NCBI GenBank assembly: GCA_964474905.1
Contig: CAYYUP010000020.1
Coordinates: 24,203 to 88,202 of the forward strand
Direction of reading: 5' to 3'
Source of the DNA: JADJRG01 sp964474905
GTDB lineage: Bacteria; Myxococcota_A; Polyangia; Nannocystales; Nannocystaceae
DNA length: 64,000 bases
Part shown: piece after piece, positions 1 through 8,997 of the stretch
How the letters are laid out: each line of letters starts with the position of its first letter
Position numbering within the stretch: the first letter of the stretch is position 1
Made by a program: the position numbers and the translations under genes
The notes under the pieces: model-generated
Database searches by the model: none
Told to the model about the DNA's origin: nothing
The model's input: the letters and a program-made list of their open reading frames with translations, nothing else

Positions 1-2
1 CA

Positions 3-593
3 ATGAATGTGCTCAGCAGCGGTCAGGTGAGTATCAAGGGCGCCCCCTTGGGCTCAGCTACGTTGTCGGTCAACGGCGACATCAGGACCCCCGGCTCGAT
101 CCGTGCCGACGGTGGCATCATCATCGGCAGTGGGAGTGTGAGCGAACACCTCGAGGTCGACGGCTCGCTCTACCGCAAAAACGGCCAAATGTACATCGTC
201 GTCGACGACAATCTCTTCATCCGCGATCGGTCGGGGGACGTCAAATTCCACTTCGATACCAACAGCGGCATCCTTCGTCAGGAAGCATGGATCGGCGCTA
301 CTCTCCAACACTCATGGCAAAACTACAATAGTGAGTACAATAGTGCCGCCTATTACAAGTCAAAGGACGGTCGGGTCTACCTGCGGGGCCTGATCAAGCT
401 CGGTGCAATCGGTAATGGCGCGACCATGTTCACCCTGCCCTCCGGCTACCGCCCGCCCTCCCGCGAAATCCATGTCGTCAAGATACAAGGCCTCTTCGGC
501 AGGATTGACATCCGCACCAACGGTCGAGTCGTGCCGACGGAGATCAGCGACAACGGTTGGGTCAGCCTCGACGGGATTTCCTTCCGGCCATGA
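3..593 (+). CDS. Phage tail-fibre-like protein of an eCIS, probably 5'-partial
   Basis: This is a structural protein, probably an appendage or receptor-binding fibre of a contractile injection system. The 196 visible residues are beta-rich. The C-terminal third has the pattern of distal tail-fibre domains: YYKSKDGRVYLRGLIKLG, then FTLPSGYRPP. The N-terminal part is Gly/Ser-rich with repeated VNGDI and VDGSL elements, like the stalk of trimeric fibres. The first ATG lies two bases from the window edge, so the true start may be upstream and this could be only the C-terminus. Its stop overlaps the next start (ATGA at 590-593), so it is co-translated with the baseplate-like gene. The eCIS role is inferred from the downstream J-like and tape-measure genes. 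Confidence 0.6.
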   Translation: MNVLSSGQVSIKGAPLGSATLSVNGDIRTPGSIRADGGIIIGSGSVSEHLEVDGSLYRKNGQMYIVVDDNLFIRDRSGDVKFHFDTNSGILRQEAWIGATLQHSWQNYNSEYNSAAYYKSKDGRVYLRGLIKLGAIGNGATMFTLPSGYRPPSREIHVVKIQGLFGRIDIRTNGRVVPTEISDNGWVSLDGISFRP

Positions 594-2731
594 GCCCTGC
601 GAGCAAACATGCGGGCCTGACGATCTCGACGGCAGCCGCCGAGCACCCCGCCCTCGACTACGAAGCGCTGCGCCAAGAGGGCATCGCCCTGCTGCAACGC
701 CTCAGCGGCCAGACGTGGACGGATCATAATGCCCATGACCCCGGTATCACGATCTTAGAGCAGCTCTGCTACGCGATCACCGATCTGGGCTACAGGATCT
801 CGCACTCGCTGCCCGACCTCCTGAGCGAGCCCGTGCCCCGAGGTGCGCAGCCCTTCCCGCACCTCTTTACGCCCGCCCAGATCCTCACATCGGCACCGGT
901 CACCCTCACCGATCTTCGCAAGATCGTGCTCGACGTCGAGGGTGTGCAAAATGCCTGGATCAAGCCCATCGCCGAGCCCAAGCCGGCGCTCTACTACCAC
1001 GAAGGTCGACGCGAGCTGAGCCTTCGCGCCGACGACGAGACCGCCGAACGCGTGCACCTGCGGGGGCTCTACCGGGTCTCGATCGAGCGCTCCGAGCTCA
1101 GCTGGCAGGGAGGCGCACAGGTCGAAGAAGCGGTCGCCAAACGCCTGCACAAACATCGCAATCTCTGCGAAGACTTCGCCCAGGTCGTGGTTCTCGATCC
1201 CCAAGATACCCGGGTGCACGCCGCGATCGAGATCGATGCCGTCGAGGACTCGGCAGCCTTGCTAGTCCAGATCTACCAGGCGATCGCGACCTACATGTCG
1301 CCGACGATCCGCTTCGCAACACTTGCAGAGATGCTCGCCTCGGGCCGGACGATCGATGAGATCTACGACGGCCCGCTGCTCGAGCACGGCTTCATCGACA
1401 GCGACGCACTCGAAGCCCTCAAGCGCCGCGAGCTGCTCTACACCTCGGATCTCATCCAAGTGATCACTGACATCCCCGGGGTGAGGGCGATCCGCCAGAT
1501 CTCGGTTTCGCTAGATGATGAGCCGCCCGCGCCCTGGAGCGTCGAGCTTCGCGAGGATCGCGTACCGCGTCTGCGGCTGACCGCGAGCGCTGCCAAGCCC
1601 CAGGAGCTGAGCATCAAACTGCTCCGCGATCGCATGCCCATCGAGGTCGACAAGCCCGCCGTTATGCAGGGCTACCGTGCCTGGCAAAACGAGCGGGCGC
1701 GGCGACCCAAACCCGACCCCAAAACCCATGACGAGCTGCTACCCGCGGCCGGAAGGGATCGTGCGCTAGACCGCTACACCTCGGTCCAGCACCATTTTCC
1801 GGCGGCCTACGGCATCGGCTCGCCGGGCCTGCCGGCATCCGCCTCCGCCGAACGCAAGGCCCACGCACAGCAGCTGCGTGCCTACCTGACGATCTTCGAT
1901 CAACTGCTCGCCAACGGCTTTAGCCAGCTCGCCCACGTGCGGCATCTCTTCGCCCTGCAGGGATCGAGCACGAGCTACTTCAGCCAGCCCGTTGACGACC
2001 CGACGATCCCCATGTCGGAGGTCTGGCGAGGCGATCCGCCGAGCCCGCAAAAAATCCAGGACATGGTCGAAGAGACATTCTCTGAGGAGCACTCTCTCCC
2101 GCGCCGCGATCGTTTTCTAAACCACCTACTCGCCCGCTTTAACGAGCAGCTCACCGACTACTCGCTGCTGCTTTACGGAGCGACCCGCGGCTCTGGGGTG
2201 GAGGGCGAACAAGGGGGCCTGGATACGACCGCACTCCGGGCTCGCCTTGCCGAGGACAAGGCCCGCTTTCTCCGCGGCTATCCGCGGATCTCCAGCGATC
2301 GCGGAGCCGCTCTCGACGTGCTCGTGCCCGAGAGCGCCGACAACGGCTCTGGGCTCGGCGAGCGCCTCCGCCTCAAACTCGGCCTGCGCTCCGAGGATGG
2401 TGAGGACTTTCGGGTGATCGAGCACATCCTCCTGCGGCCGATGGAGCAGGACCGCCTGCAAAGCAGCGACGAAGACGGCAGCCGAATCCCGCTACTCGCC
2501 GCCACCCGCACCAAAGACCCCTACTCCCTCCAGCTCAGCGTTGTCCTGACCGAGTGGCCCGCACGCCTGAAAAACCCCGGTTTTCGCAGCTTCGTCGAGA
2601 ACACGGTGCGCGAGGAGACGCCCGCCCACCTGACAGTCTATGTGCATTGGGTCGACCCGGATGCCTGGACCAGCATATGCACAGCCCGTGAGCGCTGGCT
2701 GAGGCTCCGATCGAGCCGGACGGTCCTCTAG
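590..2731 (+). CDS. eCIS baseplate J-like protein (Afp11/12-type)
   Basis: This is a 713-residue putative baseplate component. The N-terminus carries the signature of gpJ-like baseplate proteins in eCIS and R-type tails: WTDHNAHDPGITILEQLCYA at about residues 42-61. A second stretch typical of eCIS-associated members of this family, FPAAYGIGSPGLPASASAE followed by LRAYLTIFDQLLANGF, lies in the middle. No signal peptide or membrane segment is visible. I chose the ATG at 590 rather than one 33 bases upstream because it gives the usual 4-bp ATGA overlap with the tail-fibre gene and places the conserved region close to the N-terminus. It is followed by a beta-rich protein and the CIS tape-measure gene, all on the same strand with short gaps, so they form one operon. 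Whether it matches Afp11 or Afp12 cannot be settled by eye. Confidence 0.75.
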   Translation: MSPASKHAGLTISTAAAEHPALDYEALRQEGIALLQRLSGQTWTDHNAHDPGITILEQLCYAITDLGYRISHSLPDLLSEPVPRGAQPFPHLFTPAQILTSAPVTLTDLRKIVLDVEGVQNAWIKPIAEPKPALYYHEGRRELSLRADDETAERVHLRGLYRVSIERSELSWQGGAQVEEAVAKRLHKHRNLCEDFAQVVVLDPQDTRVHAAIEIDAVEDSAALLVQIYQAIATYMSPTIRFATLAEMLASGRTIDEIYDGPLLEHGFIDSDALEALKRRELLYTSDLIQVITDIPGVRAIRQISVSLDDEPPAPWSVELREDRVPRLRLTASAAKPQELSIKLLRDRMPIEVDKPAVMQGYRAWQNERARRPKPDPKTHDELLPAAGRDRALDRYTSVQHHFPAAYGIGSPGLPASASAERKAHAQQLRAYLTIFDQLLANGFSQLAHVRHLFALQGSSTSYFSQPVDDPTIPMSEVWRGDPPSPQKIQDMVEETFSEEHSLPRRDRFLNHLLARFNEQLTDYSLLLYGATRGSGVEGEQGGLDTTALRARLAEDKARFLRGYPRISSDRGAALDVLVPESADNGSGLGERLRLKLGLRSEDGEDFRVIEHILLRPMEQDRLQSSDEDGSRIPLLAATRTKDPYSLQLSVVLTEWPARLKNPGFRSFVENTVREETPAHLTVYVHWVDPDAWTSICTARERWLRLRSSRTVL

Positions 2732-2758
2732 CCCTCTAGCCGAGGTACACAAAACACG

Positions 2759-4615
2759 ATGAGCGACAGCAAGAACCTCGGACTCCGCGACTCTCGCGAT
2801 CGAATCGTCGACCTCCTGGGCATCGGCGAGACCTACCCACTGCGCGATCTCGGCGTCAGCGAAGAGCTGGTAGTGCCCTTCCATTCCAGCGCGCGCATCA
2901 TCGTTTCAGACAGCCAAAGACAGGTCCGCTACGAACTCCGCGATCACGCCGGGCACGATCCCGAAGCCCGGCCCCAGGGAGCGATCGAGCGGATCGACGA
3001 CGGCCAAAGCGTCGCGAGCGACGGAAACGGGGCGGCGCTGCTGCTGCTCACGCCGACGGTCGACGAGGACATCACGTTCACCGTGCTCGCGACCAAACGC
3101 CACCCGCGACCCGGCAATGAGGACTCCGTGCGCGCGGTCTACCTGCACCAACAAACGCGGATCAAGGTCGGCCTCGATACGAAGCTGCCTGTCTCTGTGC
3201 CGACGGATGCCGACGGCGTCACCTACCTCAATCCCAGCGCCAGGGGCGACGGAGACGCACGAATCATCAGTTTCGGAGCGACGACAACGGTCGCGATCGT
3301 CGGTGCCCAGGAGGGCGTCGACTACGACCTGGTCAGCATCAACAACGACCAGAGCCTGCAGCTTCGCAGCCCCGGGCAGACCCGCGGCAAGGGCGAGGAG
3401 CACACGATCACGATCACATCTTCACAGCTTTACGAAGACGTCGACCTAAGGGTCCGAGCTACCAAGTCCTTTAGCCTCTCCGAGGCCCGCGATACCGAAA
3501 TCTCCCTCCTCGATGCGATCCTGCCGCTGCGGATCCTCGCAGACACCGGCTCCGCAGTGACCGCGACTCCGGTGACAAACTACGGCGGTGCCTCCAACGT
3601 GCACATCACAACTACGCAGAAGAGCACCCACTACCAGCTCTTCATCCGCGATCTCCGCGATCGAGAATTCGCGGGCAAGGGCGACGCCTCGCACATGGAG
3701 ATCCCCCTCGGCGAGACTGCCCATGCACACGTGCAAAGGCCCTCTTGGTCTCAGCTCTGGTCAAATCCCGCTGACTTTCAGGCCATCGGCGATGAACTCG
3801 TTGGCACCGGAGGCGCGCTCGATCTGCCGATCCAAGCGCTCACCCGCGACACTCTGGTCATCGTCCACGCCCGCAAGTCACACAGCACCGCGGGCGCTCT
3901 GTCGCCCATCGAGAGCACAGTCCAGCTAGAGAACCCAGCTGCGACCCTCGTGGCCCCCGATCCAGCGCCGACAATCGAACTCCGCGTGGCCCTGCAAGAC
4001 GGCAAGACCCGCGGCTATGTTGATATCCTAGGCGGTCAGCCGGGGGTCTATTACCACCTTCGAGGCGCCCCAGATGGCGACGACATCGGCCTGCCCGGGT
4101 ATATCCATCAGCGTGACGATGTCGACTCGAGCCTCAATAAGGGCATCGGTCAACTCGCTGTCGGTGTCGATCTCACGCTCGCACGCAGTCCCACATCGCC
4201 CGAGGCCGATACCCGCGCGAAGCAGGCCCCGCCACTGCCGCGGGTCGATACGCCCGCGCTAAGCGTCGGTGATGTTCTCTATGTTCATGCGGTCAAGGCG
4301 ATGACAGGGATCGGCGTCGCCCTGAGCGAAAGCGCCGAGGTCACTGCAGCACCGACGATCACCGCGCAGCAACCGACGATCGCAGCCGGTGAGAGTGCGA
4401 CTCTCGTCATCGCCGCTAGCACAGTCGGTCAGCGCTATCAGCTCCTGCAAAACGACGCCCCAGTCGGCGAACCTGCCGAAGGTACAGGCGACGATCTTTC
4501 GCTGGTCAGCGCCGCGATCAACGAACCGACGACGCTCGTCGTCGAGATCACGCGGCCGGCGATCACCAGCCTCCAGGTCCGGGCCAGGGTCGAGGTCTCG
4601 ATCACGACGACGTAG
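2759..4615 (+). CDS. Repeat-rich beta-sandwich protein in the eCIS operon
   Basis: This 618-residue protein is not a family I recognise by name. It consists of repeated beta-type modules of roughly 90-100 residues. Each has a Tyr-containing motif such as VRYELRD, VDYDLVSIN, THYQLFIRD, VYYHLRG and QRYQLLQND, followed by a strand with a lifetime-like pattern (DLRVRATK, TLVIVHARK, LYVHAVKA). At least five such modules are seen, resembling Ig-like or bacterial surface repeats. There is no signal peptide or lipobox, so it is probably cytoplasmic until particle assembly. It starts 27 bp after the baseplate-like gene and ends 8 bp before the tape-measure gene, so a structural or sheath-accessory role in the injection system is inferred. 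An alternative is a cargo or receptor-binding protein. Confidence 0.6.
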   Translation: MSDSKNLGLRDSRDRIVDLLGIGETYPLRDLGVSEELVVPFHSSARIIVSDSQRQVRYELRDHAGHDPEARPQGAIERIDDGQSVASDGNGAALLLLTPTVDEDITFTVLATKRHPRPGNEDSVRAVYLHQQTRIKVGLDTKLPVSVPTDADGVTYLNPSARGDGDARIISFGATTTVAIVGAQEGVDYDLVSINNDQSLQLRSPGQTRGKGEEHTITITSSQLYEDVDLRVRATKSFSLSEARDTEISLLDAILPLRILADTGSAVTATPVTNYGGASNVHITTTQKSTHYQLFIRDLRDREFAGKGDASHMEIPLGETAHAHVQRPSWSQLWSNPADFQAIGDELVGTGGALDLPIQALTRDTLVIVHARKSHSTAGALSPIESTVQLENPAATLVAPDPAPTIELRVALQDGKTRGYVDILGGQPGVYYHLRGAPDGDDIGLPGYIHQRDDVDSSLNKGIGQLAVGVDLTLARSPTSPEADTRAKQAPPLPRVDTPALSVGDVLYVHAVKAMTGIGVALSESAEVTAAPTITAQQPTIAAGESATLVIAASTVGQRYQLLQNDAPVGEPAEGTGDDLSLVSAAINEPTTLVVEITRPAITSLQVRARVEVSITTT

Positions 4616-4623
4616 GCTAAAAC

Positions 4624-6804
4624 ATGGGCGACCAGACTCATCGCATCGAGCGTCAGATCTTCGAGGTCGTGGTCGCCGACCAGGGGGATGCGAAGGGGCT
4701 GCAGGTCACCCTCTCTCGGATCCAGAGACAAAAGATCGAGGCGATCATCGAGCGCGCCTGTGACCGAATCGCCGGCCCCGGTACGCTCCTCAGAATCGAT
4801 CGTCTGAGCATCGATCTTGGCGAGATCAACGGCGAGCATTTCGAGGCCGAGTTCGTCGAGGCGCTTGGCCGGCAACTCCGGTCGAGTCTCGAGTCGGTTC
4901 GCGTCGACGAAGCTCGGGCATGCCAAACCAGTGACGAGCAGGTCGCTCGCCAGGAGATCGAATTTTTCGCCCGCACCGGTACCCTGCCCTGGAACTCCGG
5001 GCAACGCGACGCCAAGCTGCTGCATCGGCGCATGCAACTGCTCCTGAGCAGGCCCGGTCGCTCGCTCGCCGCACTGCTCCGCGAACTTGAGGATGTGCCT
5101 GCGGCCCTCGAACGCCTGGCCGCTCACTTTGACGACAAGACCTTGGGCGCCCTCGTCGACACCCTGCTCTCGCCCTCAAGGCTGCGATCGATCGCCTCGA
5201 CTGGCGACGCGGTGACGGCTCAAGTTGAGTTAAGCGAGCTGCTCCGCGGCCCCGGCGGACTGGCCGATGAAAGCCCCCGTCGACGACACACACACGCCTG
5301 GTTCGGCCTCCTCCGGGCCGCCGCTCGCCGCCGCCCAGGCTCCGCTCTTCTCACCCAGAGGCTCTTCGACTCTGCGCTCGACGTTCTCTCGCAGAGCACA
5401 GGTCAGACCCTACCGGGCGCAAAGCAACGTCTTCGCGAACTCACTCCTCGCTCTACAACGGAGCTCGAGCGTGCATCCGCAGGCGACAAGCGATCTCACG
5501 ATCTAACGACCAAGCGGTCGACCGAGCCCGCTGTCGAACCGACCGAGCCCGCTGTCGAACCGACCGAGCCCCCAACCGAACCCCCAACTGAGCGAACGCC
5601 CGAATCGACTGCGCGCCCGACCAAGCTGTCGACCAAGCGCCCGACTGAGCGAGGCGTCGAACCGAGCGAGCCCCCGACCAAGCCGTCGACTACGAGCGAA
5701 TCGAGCGACCCGAGCGACCCGAGCGAATCGACCGAATCGACCGACACGTCGCGGCCCCCGAATTCCCCTGCAGCCGACTCGCGCGAGACCCCGCAAAACG
5801 CCAGCGAACAAATCGCCTCGAAGCGAGCTCCGCCCAGACCGAACGAGGCCGAGTTCGTCGACTTGATCGCGATTTGGTCTCAGATCGCGAGCGAACTTGG
5901 CGAGACGATCGGTTCCCAAAACTCAAGCCATTCGGGCCCGCCAAACGCACGCGCACTCGCTCAACTGAAGCAACTTGTCGACGTGCTCGTGTCGCTCGGA
6001 GAGACGATGCAGCGGACCGCTGAGACATCGATCGCGGCGCTCTTTCTAGCCCAGCACAGACGCACACCGCTGCCCCGCGAGGGCGTCGACTTCAGCCTGA
6101 TGGCGGTCGCGAATGCTGGCAAAAGGATCGCCAAAGACAGCGCCAAAGACCTCAGCCGCGACCTGGGCGAGCTCCGCAAGCACATCGAGCCACGGACCCC
6201 CGCGGGCCAAACGATCCAAAGCAACCCACGGGTCAAGACGGCGAGCCCTCCGGCCCCGCGGAGGCGTGCACAGAGGGCCCCTCGCCGGGCTCAGGACATC
6301 ACACAACTTCACATCGACGACGCCGGCCTCGTCATTCTTTGGCCCTTTCTTCGTCCCCTCTTCACGCACCTTGGGCTCCTCGAGGGCGTCGGGTTTCGCG
6401 ATCCTGGCACCCAGCTCCGGGCCGCCGCGCTGCTCCGACTCGTCGCCGGCGGTGACCTCGAGATCGCCGAGTTCCAACTCCCCCTCGCAAAGATCCTCTG
6501 CGGCCTCGATCCCGACGCGCTCTTCGAGCTCGACGCGCCACTTTGCGAAGAGGAGTCGAGCGAGTGCACCCGCATGTTAGAGGCGGTGATCCTGCGGGCG
6601 CCGATCCTCAAAAAGATGTCCGTCGCCGGCCTCCGCGGTACCTTTCTGTTGCGACCGGGAATCCTCAGCGTACGCGACGGCAGCTGGCTCCTCCGGGTCG
6701 AGCACCGCCCCTTCGACCTGGTGCTCGAGCGTTTTCCCTGGACCTTTGAGTGGATCAAGCTGCCGTGGATGCAGACACCGCTGCAGGTCGAGTGGAGCGC
6801 CTGA
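4624..6804 (+). CDS. Contractile injection system tape-measure protein (CIS_TMP-like)
   Basis: This 726-residue protein would set the length of the injection tube. The N-terminus (IERQIFEVVVADQGD...LQVTLSRIQRQKIEAIIERACDRI) and the C-terminal block match the contractile-injection-system tape-measure family. Key C-terminal words are IDDAGLVILWPFLRPLF, LAKILCGLDP, LLRVEHRPFDLVL and IKLPWMQTPLQVEW near the end. Between them, about residues 295-385, is a low-complexity linker rich in Thr, Glu, Pro and Ser (repeated TEPAVEP and TEPPTE), giving an unusually disordered middle. The Phe/Trp-rich last 40 residues are typical. The start at 4624 follows the previous gene by 8 bp. It is the last plus-strand gene of the eCIS operon visible here and converges on a small minus-strand gene. 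Confidence 0.85.
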   Translation: MGDQTHRIERQIFEVVVADQGDAKGLQVTLSRIQRQKIEAIIERACDRIAGPGTLLRIDRLSIDLGEINGEHFEAEFVEALGRQLRSSLESVRVDEARACQTSDEQVARQEIEFFARTGTLPWNSGQRDAKLLHRRMQLLLSRPGRSLAALLRELEDVPAALERLAAHFDDKTLGALVDTLLSPSRLRSIASTGDAVTAQVELSELLRGPGGLADESPRRRHTHAWFGLLRAAARRRPGSALLTQRLFDSALDVLSQSTGQTLPGAKQRLRELTPRSTTELERASAGDKRSHDLTTKRSTEPAVEPTEPAVEPTEPPTEPPTERTPESTARPTKLSTKRPTERGVEPSEPPTKPSTTSESSDPSDPSESTESTDTSRPPNSPAADSRETPQNASEQIASKRAPPRPNEAEFVDLIAIWSQIASELGETIGSQNSSHSGPPNARALAQLKQLVDVLVSLGETMQRTAETSIAALFLAQHRRTPLPREGVDFSLMAVANAGKRIAKDSAKDLSRDLGELRKHIEPRTPAGQTIQSNPRVKTASPPAPRRRAQRAPRRAQDITQLHIDDAGLVILWPFLRPLFTHLGLLEGVGFRDPGTQLRAAALLRLVAGGDLEIAEFQLPLAKILCGLDPDALFELDAPLCEEESSECTRMLEAVILRAPILKKMSVAGLRGTFLLRPGILSVRDGSWLLRVEHRPFDLVLERFPWTFEWIKLPWMQTPLQVEWSA

Positions 6805-6837
6805 ACCTCGGGCATGTCCCCGATTGGCTGTGCTCGT

Positions 6838-7209
6838 TCAGTCGGTGGACAGGATCTGCTGGCTGGCTGCAACCGCGATCTTGTTGCCGCTGTCCAGCAT
6901 GCCCGTCGCCTCATCACCATCGAGCAGGATGGCGTTCCCCGAGTCGGTGAGCACCTTCGAGGTACCCCTCAACTGCGCCTGATCGGCGGCCATCACCGGA
7001 ACCGGAGGACTGCCCGCTGTGCCCCCGACGTACATCCAGCTGGCCGACGCCGAAATCTCGACCGCCTTACCGCCAACCGAGACCTTCGGACCCGTAAGCA
7101 CGATCGACACCAACAGCTGCCAGGAGCCGGTCTGATTGGTGTCGGCCTGCAACTTCGCAGTGCTGGTCTCGACTGCAGTATCCCCTTCGACCGCGACAGG
7201 CTTCGGCAT
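6838..7209 (-). CDS. Small PAAR-like (spike-tip type) protein, tentative
   Basis: This is a 123-residue protein with beta-strand periodicity and no signal peptide. Its layout recalls PAAR-like spike-tip proteins associated with injection systems: LTGPKVSVGGKAVEIS, then GGTAGSPPVPV, then LTDSGNAILLDGDEATG. It lies 33 bp from the tape-measure gene and is convergent to it, which fits a membership in the eCIS locus but not in the operon. No strong ribosome-binding site is visible; AAGG abuts the ATG. The family assignment is from remembered patterns and is weak. A plus-strand frame open over the same stretch looks arginine-rich and non-coding by comparison. Confidence 0.5.
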   Translation of the reverse strand: MPKPVAVEGDTAVETSTAKLQADTNQTGSWQLLVSIVLTGPKVSVGGKAVEISASASWMYVGGTAGSPPVPVMAADQAQLRGTSKVLTDSGNAILLDGDEATGMLDSGNKIAVAASQQILSTD

Positions 7210-8019
7210 CCTTTTTTATCCATCCCGCAGCAACGGCCGCGACCCGTCGATGGTCCCGCCACCCCTCATGGCTGTCAATCTGCGGCCCGCAGGCGCCCTC
7301 TATCGAGCGGTGGGAATGCCTGTCGAGCCCGCCGCGTGATCCCATCTCCAGTGCCCTGTTCCGCCTCCCGCTCGACTCTTGGGGCAGATTCGCCTCCTTG
7401 GCTCGCGCACGCCCGGCCGGGCCGACTCCGCACCTCGGCAGCTCGAGAGGCCGCAGAGGTCAAGGCGCCTCAAGATGTCAAAATGGACCCATTACCCGAT
7501 AATTTCCGAGAGAAATCGCCCGCGGATTCGATCTTTAAGAGCGATCTTTAAGATCCGTTCTACGGACAAATAGGTATCTAAATCACAAAAACAGGAGTGG
7601 GCGCTGGCGCCCCCAAGTACCCCCTTACCAGACCACAAGACCCGACAACGACATGTCTCGTACGACGACGGGCGTTTCTCGAGGGGCATGCCAGCCCGGC
7701 GGTCGGTCAGCCCGGCCAGCCGTCACTTGATCTGCAAGGGACCAAGGCGGCGCTCTACCCTCGCGCCACCCTAAATGTCACCGCGAAGTTACTTGTTGCG
7801 CCGCATAACGAGTGGATTATTCTGCCGTCCCTTCGCGGACCTTATTCGATCCATCGCGGCCAAACACCTTAGACCGCCACCTCCGCACCGACGTTCTTTC
7901 TTTTTTCCGCATCGATGAATCGAACCAGCGACAGCGACGTCTGTCGCCCCCCTAAACAGCCTAGCTAGGCTCCTATTACCCCTTAGCGCTCTTTTAGAGC
8001 GAACAAGCTCGGACCCATC
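7210..8019. other. Intergenic region, no gene supported
   Basis: About 810 bases separate the PAAR-like gene from the DUF1571 gene. Short open frames exist on both strands, but none has a family pattern or a convincing ribosome-binding site. An AT-richer stretch around 7480-7600 contains a short direct repeat (CGATCTTTAAGA, about 7530-7555). Promoters for both divergent flanking genes probably lie here, but I could not point to clear -35/-10 boxes. Confidence 0.5.
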
Positions 8020-8847
8020 ATGCTCGCCCGTCTCACCATCACCCCCCGCACGCTCCTCCGCCGCCTCACCCGCGCCGGTGCGCTGACATTCGTGTTCGCC
8101 GGAGCCATCTCGGCCTCGAGCACCACGAGCGCAGCTGACCGCGGCGTCACCCAGGCCACCCAGGTGCTCAAGGGGACGCCGATGGATCATGCCGATGTCC
8201 TCAGCCTGATGAACGAGATGAAGCAGGCCTACTCCCGCGTCAGCGACTACACGGCGACCTTTGTCAAGCGTGAGCGCGTCAAGGGTCGGCTGCGGCCCCG
8301 CGAGGTCATGTTCATCAAATTCGCCGAGCCCTTCAACATCTACACCCGGTGGATGCAGGGCAAGCACGAGGGCCAAGAGTTGATCTACGCGAAGGGTTGG
8401 AACGGCGGCAAGATCCGGGCGCACACCGGCTCCTTCCCCGACATCACGGTCGACCTCGATCCCGAGGGCAGCCTCGCGACTCGGGGCCAGCGCCATCCGA
8501 TCACCGACTTCGGCCTCGGCATCATGATCAACCTGCTCGCCCGTGATGTGACGCTCGCCGGTGCACGACCGCAGGACACGGTCACCTACCTCGACCTCGG
8601 CATCTCCAAGATCGCCGGGGCCACCGTGCGTTGCATCGAGGCAACCACGCCGCCGGCGCGGTGGTCTCCCTACTACGCCCACAGGGCCCGTATTTGCATC
8701 AATACACGGACGCATATGCCGGTCCGCGTGCTCATCTGGGACCGCGACGATCACCTGCTCGAGGACTACACCTACAAAAATATTCGGCTCAACGTCGGTC
8801 TCACCGACCTCGACTTCTCGCCGGATAACCCCGAGTACGGCTTCTAG
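8020..8847 (+). CDS. DUF1571 family exported protein (LolA-like fold)
   Basis: This 275-residue protein has an Arg-rich N-region and a hydrophobic stretch ending near AISASSTTSAAD, consistent with Sec export. The mature part matches DUF1571: YSRVSDYTATFVKRERV, then MFIKFAEPFNIYTRWM, then ELIYAKGWNGGKIRAHTG, LDPEGSLA and HPITDFGLGIMI. The family is thought to share the open beta-barrel fold of LolA/LolB lipoprotein carriers, so binding of a lipid or lipoprotein in the periplasm is plausible, but no substrate is known. It is monocistronic, followed by a strong hairpin terminator. Confidence 0.8.
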   Translation: MLARLTITPRTLLRRLTRAGALTFVFAGAISASSTTSAADRGVTQATQVLKGTPMDHADVLSLMNEMKQAYSRVSDYTATFVKRERVKGRLRPREVMFIKFAEPFNIYTRWMQGKHEGQELIYAKGWNGGKIRAHTGSFPDITVDLDPEGSLATRGQRHPITDFGLGIMINLLARDVTLAGARPQDTVTYLDLGISKIAGATVRCIEATTPPARWSPYYAHRARICINTRTHMPVRVLIWDRDDHLLEDYTYKNIRLNVGLTDLDFSPDNPEYGF

Positions 8848-8871
8848 GCCGGCCATACGCCGGTCGCCCCA

Positions 8872-8915
8872 AGAGAACCCAGGATCGTTCGACGAGAGCG
8901 AACCCTGGGTTCTCT
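8872..8915 (+). terminator. Long hairpin downstream of the DUF1571 gene
   Basis: A perfect 12-bp stem (AGAGAACCCAGG at 8872-8883 with its complement at 8904-8915) encloses a second 6-bp stem (8885-8890 with 8896-8901, one G-U pair). It starts 25 bases after the stop codon. The following tract (ATTTC) is only weakly T-rich, so efficiency is uncertain. Confidence 0.6.
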
Positions 8916-8997
8916 ATTTCGCCGTAGTCTTCTGGCGAGTCTCGACCCTATCATGCCGTCGACAGTGCACTGCCGCTGTACTGATAGGACCTCGACA

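Noticed and set aside
6814..7551. 245-codon plus-strand frame after the tape-measure gene
   Set aside because: Arg/His/Pro-rich with no family pattern; the opposite strand gives a better beta-type protein.
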